NCBI GenBank assembly: GCA_945918815.1
Contig: CAMEIU010000070.1
Coordinates: 1-10,255, forward strand
Direction: 5' to 3'
Length of the DNA: 10,255 bases
DNA from: an uncultured Clostridia bacterium
Lineage (GTDB): Bacteria > Bacillota > Clostridia > Oscillospirales > Oscillospiraceae
Shown: in pieces, positions 6,199 to 10,255 of the stretch
How the letters are laid out: each line of letters starts with the position of its first letter
Numbering within the stretch: the first letter of the stretch is position 1
Translations under genes and position numbers: made by a program
Notes under the pieces: model-generated
Databases searched by the model: none
Told to the model about the DNA's origin: nothing
Seen by the model: only the letters and a program-made list of their open reading frames with translations

Positions 6199-7209
6199 TC
6201 AGGCCATACCGGCGGTGATGATGGCCATCTTGTAGACCTCGTCGGCGTTGCAGCCGCGGCTCAGGTCGTTGATGGGGGCGTTGAGGCCCTGCAGGATGGG
6301 GCCGTAGGCCTCATAGCCGCCCAGACGCTGGGCGATCTTGTAGCCGATGTTGCCGGCTTCGATGCAGGGGAACACGAAGGTGTTGGCGTAGCCCGCGACC
6401 TTGGAGCCGGGGAACTTCAGCTGGCCGACGGTGGGAGACACGGCGGCGTCAAACTGCATTTCGCCGTCGATGGCCAGCTCGGGCGCCAGCTGCTGGGCAA
6501 CCTTGGTGGCCTCGGCGGACAGGCCCACGGTGGCGCCCTTGCCGGAGCCCTTGGTGGAGAAGCTCAGCATGGCGACCTTGGGATCGATGCCGAAGAACTC
6601 AGCGGTCTTGGCGCACTCCACGGCGACCTCGGCCAGCTTCTGGGCGGCGGAGACGGTGACGTTGCCTTCCTTGTCCACGGTATCCTCATAGCTGATGTTG
6701 ATGGCGCAGTCGCCCATGCACAGCTTGCTCAGGTTGTCGTCGCCGGGACGGGTCAGGATGAAGGCGGAGGACACCAGATGGGCGCCCTTCTTGGTCTTGA
6801 TGAGCTGGAGGGCGGGACGGACGGTGTCGGCGGTGGAGTAGGTGGCGCCGCCCAGCAGGGCGTCGGCCTTGCCCATCTTCACCAGCATGGTGCCGAAGTA
6901 GTTGCCCTTGGAGAGCGCCTTGGCGCAGTCCTCGGCGGACATCTTGCCCTTGCGCAGCTCCACCATCTTGGCAACCATTTCATCCATGCCCTCATAGGTG
7001 GCGGGATCCAGGATCTCCACGCCTTCGATGTCGAAGCCGCCCTTGGCAGCAGCAGCCTTGACTTCTTCCACGTTGCCGATGAGAATGACGTCCATCAGGT
7101 CGTCCTTCTTCAGCCGGTCGGTGGCTTCCAAAATACGGGCGTCGGGGCCTTCGGTGAACACGATGGTCCGGCGGGTGGTTTTCAGTGCGTCAATCAGTTT
7201 GGTAAACAT
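6199..7209 (-). CDS. pta: Phosphate acetyltransferase
   Basis: Cytoplasmic enzyme of 336 residues, the usual length of the short (single-domain) class. It interconverts acetyl-CoA plus phosphate with acetyl-phosphate plus CoA; with acetate kinase this yields ATP and acetate in fermenters. Signatures are TIVFTEGPDARILEATDRL near the N-terminus, ADALLGGATYSTADTVRPAL in the middle, SFSTKGSGKGATV, VAGYANTFVFPCIEAGNIGY and the C-terminal catalytic stretch INDLSRGCNADEVYKMAIIT (Ser317, Arg318). GGAGG seven bases before the ATG, a strong promoter and a strong terminator suggest a highly expressed single-gene unit. No ackA follows; the next gene is a MATE pump. In most relatives I recall, the motif after SRGC ends in Asp, where this one has Glu324. 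Confidence 0.96.
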   Translation of the reverse strand: MFTKLIDALKTTRRTIVFTEGPDARILEATDRLKKDDLMDVILIGNVEEVKAAAAKGGFDIEGVEILDPATYEGMDEMVAKMVELRKGKMSAEDCAKALSKGNYFGTMLVKMGKADALLGGATYSTADTVRPALQLIKTKKGAHLVSSAFILTRPGDDNLSKLCMGDCAINISYEDTVDKEGNVTVSAAQKLAEVAVECAKTAEFFGIDPKVAMLSFSTKGSGKGATVGLSAEATKVAQQLAPELAIDGEMQFDAAVSPTVGQLKFPGSKVAGYANTFVFPCIEAGNIGYKIAQRLGGYEAYGPILQGLNAPINDLSRGCNADEVYKMAIITAGMA

Positions 7210-7226
7210 CTTCTTACCTCCATAAT

Positions 7227-7243
7227 TTGCGGCCCGGCCGCAA
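7227..7243. promoter_or_regulatory. Perfect 8+1+8 dyad in the pta leader
   Basis: TTGCGGCCCGGCCGCAA is a perfect palindrome apart from its single centre base. It lies between the predicted transcription start (~7250) and the GGAGG of pta, so it could be an operator just downstream of the promoter or a 5' RNA hairpin (stem TTGCGGC with GCCGCAA, 3-base loop) affecting stability or initiation. It does not match the Rex site TTGTGAA-N4-TTCACAA beyond the outer TTG/CAA. Confidence 0.5.
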
Positions 7244-7256
7244 TCTTCTAGTTTGC

Positions 7257-7285
7257 ATTATACACGCTTTTGTCCCATCTCTCAA
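7257..7285 (-). promoter_or_regulatory. Sigma-A promoter of pta
   Basis: On the minus strand TTGAGA (7285-7280) is separated by 17 bases from a perfect TATAAT (7262-7257). The -35 box overlaps the stop codon of the upstream PAP2-like gene (7284-7282). Predicted start ~7250, giving a ~40-base leader. Confidence 0.75.
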
Positions 7286-7965
7286 CGGGTTTTCTGGAAT
7301 TTTTTTGAGAAATCAATCCGATGGACCAGCCACCAGACCACAGCGCACACCGGCACAGCGGCCATCACGTCCAAAATGGAGTGCTGCTTGAGGAACACCG
7401 TGGACGCGCTGATGAGCGCAGCCATCAGAGAAAAAGCGGCCTTCCAGCCCGGGGTGGAAAACCGGCGGCTGTACCAGGCGCCCACCACCACGGCCACGGA
7501 GCCGATGACATGGATGGACGGGCAGACGTTGGTGTTGGTGTCGAAGACGTAATACCATCGGATGAACCGGGTCAGGGCGTTGTCCCTCGGAAATTCCACG
7601 GGCCGCAGCTCCTGGCAGGTGGGATAGAGGAAATAGACGGCCATGGTGACGGCGTAGGTCAGGATGATAAACCACATCATGTTCCGAAAGGCCGGCGGGT
7701 CGAAGAAGATCGTATAGGCCAGCATGCCGATGAGGAACACAAACCAGAAAAGATAGGCAAACAGAAAATACTCGCAGAACGGAATCCGGTCGTCCAGGGG
7801 CACATAGACCGGGTGATAGGTCACCGGCAGGCCGCCCCGCTCCGCCAATGCGAAGAGGATGCCGAACACAGGCCAGAACAGCAGCAGCTTCCAATGGGAA
7901 TAGGCCGGGGCGTTGACGAGCTTCAGAAGAGACGGACGGTCATGGGCAGAGTTGGATTGCTTCAT
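7282..7965 (-). CDS. PAP2-superfamily membrane phosphatase/phosphotransferase
   Basis: Membrane protein of 227 residues with about six hydrophobic segments (~27-41, 64-85, 96-114, 152-165, 174-190, 200-214). The PAP2 active-site motifs are present: CPSIHV (PS-x-H at 149-152) and S188-T-x5-H195-x3-D199 (STVFLKQHSILD). The first motif, normally K-x6-RP, is only loosely matched by LRP at 120-122. Members dephosphorylate lipid phosphates such as phosphatidate or undecaprenyl pyrophosphate, or act as inositol/lipid phosphotransferases; the substrate here is open. The frame is open 29 codons further upstream (8052), but that extension runs into the repeat element and has no ribosome site, whereas AAAGGA lies six bases before the ATG at 7965. 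There is no room for a terminator before the pta promoter. Confidence 0.85.
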   Translation of the reverse strand: MKQSNSAHDRPSLLKLVNAPAYSHWKLLLFWPVFGILFALAERGGLPVTYHPVYVPLDDRIPFCEYFLFAYLFWFVFLIGMLAYTIFFDPPAFRNMMWFIILTYAVTMAVYFLYPTCQELRPVEFPRDNALTRFIRWYYVFDTNTNVCPSIHVIGSVAVVVGAWYSRRFSTPGWKAAFSLMAALISASTVFLKQHSILDVMAAVPVCAVVWWLVHRIDFSKKFQKTR

Positions 7966-8011
7966 AGGAGTTCCTTTCGGGTGCGCCGGATCAGACGCAG
8001 GCGGATGTGGA

Positions 8012-8233
8012 AATCGGGATTTGTAGAGTCGTTGCGGTTTGCAAAAGGCCAAAGCCTCCCTTGTGTAAAGGGAGGTGGCACGGCGAAGCCGTGACGGAGG
8101 GATTGTATGGCAGTTCCAGCATCTTGCGTAGCAGGAAAAAACAATCCCTCAGTCAGCTTCGCTGACAGCTCCCTTTACACAAGGGAGCCTTGGGCGCTCC
8201 CGCGCCAGTGCATCACATCGCCAAATCCCAATT
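8012..8233. repeat. Modular inverted-repeat element, copy C (222 bp), carrying another element
   Basis: Ends are AATCGGGATTTG (8012-8023) and CAAATCCCAATT (8222-8233), inverted with one mismatch, and the right end continues inward with CATCACATCGC, like copies A and B (CATCACATCAA). The interior is unrelated to copy B: it holds the structured element at 8054-8189. Together with short flanks this accounts for most of the 392 bases (7966-8357) between the divergent PAP2-like gene and spoIIP. No credible ORF is inside. Confidence 0.7.
8054..8189. repeat. Structured MITE-like element with two double-hairpin arms (136 bp)
   Basis: The left arm (8054-8106) and right arm (8141-8189) are imperfect inverted repeats sharing CTCCCTTGTGTAAAGGGAG and GAGGGATTGT, separated by a 34-base spacer. 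Each arm itself contains two hairpins: an 8-bp stem with loop GTGTA (8055-8075; 8168-8188) and a 6-bp stem with loop GAA/TTC (CACGGC/GCCGTG 8079-8093; GTCAGC/GCTGAC 8152-8166). The second hairpin differs in sequence between arms but stays perfectly paired. From memory, similar arms recur in gut Oscillospiraceae genomes; I cannot name a described family. Confidence 0.8.
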
Positions 8234-8248
8234 CCCCGTGCCGCGTAT

Positions 8249-8297
8249 TTGCTATTTTTTCAGTGAACCATATTATAGCCCCTTCTCCATCGAATTG
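8249..8297 (+). promoter_or_regulatory. Promoter region of spoIIP (sigma-E-like and sigma-A-like candidates overlap)
   Basis: CCATATT (8268-8274) followed after 13 bases by CATCGAAT (8288-8295) resembles the sigma-E pattern (ATATT ... CATACAAT), fitting mother-cell expression of spoIIP. Overlapping it, TTGCTA (8249-8254) and TATTAT (8271-8276) with a 16-base gap resemble a sigma-A promoter. Both would start transcription 50-75 bases before the ATG. The region lies just right of element C. Confidence 0.4.
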
Positions 8298-8357
8298 CAA
8301 CCCTGTCAGTCCTAAACAGTCCCGCTGCCGCATAGAATGTCCATGGAGGGATGGGAG

Positions 8358-9446
8358 ATGTACGAACGAAAGAGCCGCCGCTGCTGTGCGGCCATGCTGG
8401 CGGTGTCGGTTTGCCTCCGGCTGTGCATGTTTCTGGGCCTGGACGCCAAAGCGGCGGCGTGGATTTCCACTGCCGCCAGGAGTACGGACTTTGCCCGCTG
8501 GATGGTCTTTCTGGAGACCGGCCAGGTGACCCAGGCGGAGGAACCGGCGCAGGAGCAGTCCCTGTATGTTCTGCGGATGGAACCGGCGGCGGAGTCGCCG
8601 GAGGAGAAGCCGGTCCAGGAGATCGAGGCGCAGGTCACATCCAGCGAAGCCGTCTCCGCGCCCCTGCCCGCCAATCTGGCTACCGCAGAGCAGATTGCCA
8701 TGGAGGGCGGCTGCACCTATCCCGTGGACAAGGCCGCCCTGCTGGCCCGGCCGTCGGCCCTGGATTTCTCCGGTGATGGGCCGAAGATTCTCATTCTCCA
8801 CACCCATGCCACCGAGGCCTACACCCAGGAGGCCGGCTGGGAGTACGAAGCCAGCAGCGAATACCGGACCCTGGACACGGACCGCTCTGTGGTCCAGGTG
8901 GGCCGGGTCCTGGCCGAGACCCTGGAAGCCCACGGCATCGAGGTCATTCACGACGAGGCCCTCAACGACTATCCATCCTACAACGGCTCCTATGCCGCGG
9001 CGCTGGAGCGGATTCAGCAATGGCTGGACCAGTATCCCGGCATTCAGATGGTCATCGACGTCCACCGGGACGCCGTTGCCGACGAATCGGGCCAGGCCGT
9101 GGCCCTGTCCGCCACGGAGAACGGCGAGAGCTGCGCCAGGCTGATGCTGGTGGTGGGCACGGATCAGGGCGGCCTCAGTCATCCCAACTGGCAGGAGAAC
9201 CTGGCCAATGCGCTGAAGCTCCAGTCGGTGCTGGCGGGAGCCTACCCCGGGCTGTGCCGCAGCCTGGACCTGCGGACCGAGCGGTTCAATCAGCATATGA
9301 CCCCCGGCTCCCTTCTGGTGGAGGTCGGCAGCAACGGCAACACCTTGCAGCAGGCCATGCGCTCGGCCCGGCTGCTGGGGGACGGTCTGGCCTCCATGAT
9401 CGCCGCCCTGGAGGCCAACGGCGGCCTGTTGGAAGCCGCCCCCTGA
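8358..9446 (+). CDS. spoIIP: Stage II sporulation protein P (septal peptidoglycan hydrolase)
   Basis: Protein of 362 residues, somewhat shorter than B. subtilis SpoIIP (about 400). SpoIIP is an amidase/endopeptidase that, with SpoIID and SpoIIM, thins the septum and drives engulfment of the forespore. One membrane anchor is seen at ~10-28, then a variable Glu/Pro/Ala-rich linker (~57-105), then the catalytic domain (~140-352). Conserved stretches are ILILHTHATEAY (144-155), LDTDRSVVQVGRVLAETLEA, GIEVIHDE (His198), DYPSYNGSY (204-212), VIDVHRDAV (His236) and LLVEVGSNGN (Glu322). The frame is open from 8337, but GGAGGG (8345-8350) is seven bases before the ATG at 8358, so I start there. The usual neighbour gpr is not present on either side. 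No terminator lies between its stop and the tRNA promoter. Confidence 0.95.
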   Translation: MYERKSRRCCAAMLAVSVCLRLCMFLGLDAKAAAWISTAARSTDFARWMVFLETGQVTQAEEPAQEQSLYVLRMEPAAESPEEKPVQEIEAQVTSSEAVSAPLPANLATAEQIAMEGGCTYPVDKAALLARPSALDFSGDGPKILILHTHATEAYTQEAGWEYEASSEYRTLDTDRSVVQVGRVLAETLEAHGIEVIHDEALNDYPSYNGSYAAALERIQQWLDQYPGIQMVIDVHRDAVADESGQAVALSATENGESCARLMLVVGTDQGGLSHPNWQENLANALKLQSVLAGAYPGLCRSLDLRTERFNQHMTPGSLLVEVGSNGNTLQQAMRSARLLGDGLASMIAALEANGGLLEAAP

Positions 9447-9458
9447 ACGCTAAAAGGC

Positions 9459-9487
9459 TTGATTTTCCCCGGAAGAGCTGGTATAAT
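9459..9487 (+). promoter_or_regulatory. Sigma-A promoter of tRNA-Ser
   Basis: TTGATT (9459-9464), 17 bases, perfect TATAAT (9482-9487). Predicted start ~9494, five bases before the mature tRNA. Confidence 0.8.
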
Positions 9488-9498
9488 CACACCGTATT

Positions 9499-9587
9499 GG
9501 AGTGGTATCGAAGCGGTCATAACGGGGCTGACTCGAAATCAGTTTGTGGGCAACCACACGTGGGTTCGAATCCCACCCACTCCGCCA
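9499..9587 (+). tRNA. tRNA-Ser (anticodon CGA)
   Basis: Class II tRNA of 89 bases including an encoded CCA. The acceptor stem GGAGTGG pairs with CCACTCC, followed by discriminator G. The anticodon arm GCTGA/TCAGT holds loop CTCGAAA, giving anticodon CGA, which reads UCG. The long variable arm TGTGG/CCACA is the serine hallmark. The T arm is GTGGG/CCCAC with loop TTCGAAT. It has its own promoter and terminator. Confidence 0.95.
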
Positions 9588-9588
9588 T

Positions 9589-9626
9589 GCCGCCGTGGAC
9601 CGTTTCGGTTTGCGGCGGCTTTTTTT
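9589..9626 (+). terminator. Rho-independent terminator of tRNA-Ser
   Basis: A 7-bp stem GCCGCCG (9589-9595) / CGGCGGC (9613-9619), with an inner ACCG/CGGT pairing, followed by seven Ts (9620-9626). It begins two bases after the CCA and probably also ends any spoIIP read-through. Confidence 0.9.
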
Positions 9627-9674
9627 ACAAGGCGCGAAATCAACAGAACGGGATCTGGACGGGGAGGTCTGGCT

Positions 9675-10255
9675 GTGAAGCAGGATTTGGGAACGGGACG
9701 CTGCGGCTGCGGCAAGGTCCACGCGGCGGCCATCGACGAGGTGGTTGTGGGCAAAGGGGCGGTGCGCCGCCTGCCGGAGATCGTCAACCGCTATGGAGCG
9801 AAAAAGCCCTTTGTATTGGCGGACCAAAACACCTTTGCCGCCGCCGGGGAGACGGTGTGTGGGATTCTGGAGGAAGCCGGTCTGGCTTACGCCAAATATG
9901 TGTTCCCGGACGCCCATCTGGAGCCCAACGAGCAGGCCGTGGGCGCGGCGGTGATGCACTTTGACCACAGCTGCGACCTGATCGTGGCCGTGGGCTCCGG
10001 CGTGCTCAACGACACCGGCAAGATTCTCAGCCGCATCTCCGGCCGGAAGTACGTCATCGTGGCCACGGCTCCCTCCATGGACGGCTATGCCAGCGCCACG
10101 TCCTCCATGTCCATGGACGGCCTGAAGGTGTCGCTGCCCACCCGCTGCGCCGACGTGATTCTCGGCGACGTGGACATTCTGAAACAGGCGCCGCTGCATA
10201 TGCTGAAATCCGGCCTGGGAGACATGCTGGCAAAGTACGTCAGCATCGCCGAGTG
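9675..10255 (+). CDS. egsA: sn-glycerol-1-phosphate dehydrogenase (EgsA/AraM family), 3' end outside window
   Basis: First 193 codons of an iron-containing-alcohol-dehydrogenase-fold enzyme that reduces dihydroxyacetone phosphate to glycerol-1-phosphate with NAD(P)H. In archaea this founds the lipid backbone; in B. subtilis EgsA (AraM) feeds heptaprenylglyceryl-phosphate synthesis. Visible motifs: VAVGSGVLNDTGK (104-116, nucleotide binding), VATAPSMDGYASATSS (129-144, Asp136 likely metal ligand), DVILGDVDILKQAPLHMLKS and SGLGDMLAKYVSIAE, all closely paralleling B. subtilis AraM. The two downstream metal His residues lie beyond the window. Start GTG at 9675 has GGGGAGG seven bases upstream. 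The N-terminus contains C10-x-C12-G-x-x-H16, which could bind a metal and is absent from B. subtilis AraM. No promoter was recognised between the tRNA terminator and the start. Confidence 0.88.
   Translation, partial: MKQDLGTGRCGCGKVHAAAIDEVVVGKGAVRRLPEIVNRYGAKKPFVLADQNTFAAAGETVCGILEEAGLAYAKYVFPDAHLEPNEQAVGAAVMHFDHSCDLIVAVGSGVLNDTGKILSRISGRKYVIVATAPSMDGYASATSSMSMDGLKVSLPTRCADVILGDVDILKQAPLHMLKSGLGDMLAKYVSIAE

Noticed and set aside
6163..7251. Plus-strand open frame of 362 codons, Gly/Ala/Leu-rich
   Set aside because: Antisense to pta; low-complexity composition and crosses both the pta terminator and its promoter. A shadow of pta.
7966..8052. 29-codon N-terminal extension of the PAP2-like protein
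   Set aside because: Encoded partly by the repeat element, not hydrophobic or conserved-looking, and a good AAAGGA precedes the ATG at 7965.
7966..8357. Riboswitch or small protein gene in the large gap
   Set aside because: The gap is explained by repeat elements and the spoIIP promoter region; short frames such as 8107-8529 are cut from repeat arms plus the wrong frame of spoIIP.
8175..9296. Minus-strand open frame of 373 codons
   Set aside because: Antisense to spoIIP and runs into the repeat elements; no recognisable domain or ribosome site.
1..10255. CRISPR array, prophage, transposase or toxin-antitoxin system
   Set aside because: No regularly spaced direct repeats with unique spacers and no such protein families were seen. 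The repeats present are small inverted-repeat elements and one heptamer array.

Overview
The window looks like chromosome of a GC-rich, endospore-forming, fermentative member of the Clostridia, most likely a gut Oscillospiraceae (Flavonifractor/Oscillibacter/Lawsonibacter-like). Reasons: three sporulation genes (spmA, spmB, spoIIP), an AbrB/SpoVT-type regulator with a Cys4 tail, a stand-alone phosphotransacetylase, strong GGAGG ribosome binding sites, GC-rich coding DNA with AT-rich sigma-A promoters, and small hairpin-rich repeats in nearly every larger intergenic gap. The assignment is inference from gene content; genus cannot be fixed from this sequence alone.

Layout. 1-110: right end of a small repeat element, then a bidirectional terminator. 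114-359 (-): AbrB-family regulator with a good sigma-A promoter. 557-1638 (+): spmA-spmB, divergent from it and overlapping by a few codons. 1664-1690: hairpin repeat between convergent genes. 1713-3668 (-): two-component system, response regulator then histidine kinase. 3743-3788: weak hairpin and a heptamer tandem repeat. 3797-4327 (-): DUF4342-type membrane protein. 4431-4623: small inverted-repeat element. 4623-6044 (-): MATE transporter. 6096-6181: hairpin repeat and the pta terminator. 6199-7209 (-): pta with a strong promoter and a perfect dyad in its leader. 7282-7965 (-): PAP2-like membrane phosphatase. 7966-8357: a 392-base gap made mostly of an inverted-repeat element carrying a second, highly structured element. 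8358-9446 (+): spoIIP. 9499-9587 (+): tRNA-Ser(CGA) with its own promoter and terminator. 9675-end (+): 5' part of a glycerol-1-phosphate dehydrogenase gene.

How the genes work together. There is no single pathway island. SpmA/SpmB act in spore-core dehydration and SpoIIP in septal peptidoglycan removal during engulfment. Pta belongs to acetyl-CoA/acetyl-phosphate energy metabolism. The two-component pair, DUF4342 protein, MATE pump and PAP2 protein are envelope or export functions lying on the same strand, but terminators, promoters and repeats break them into separate units.

I see no CRISPR array, prophage, transposase, toxin-antitoxin pair or biosynthetic cluster. The least ordinary content is in the intergenic DNA: a modular element family sharing AATTGGGATTTG ends (three occurrences, two complete, with different interiors), a nested element whose two arms differ by compensatory changes that keep each hairpin paired, and three TGTAGGG-led hairpins whose stems also differ while remaining complementary.
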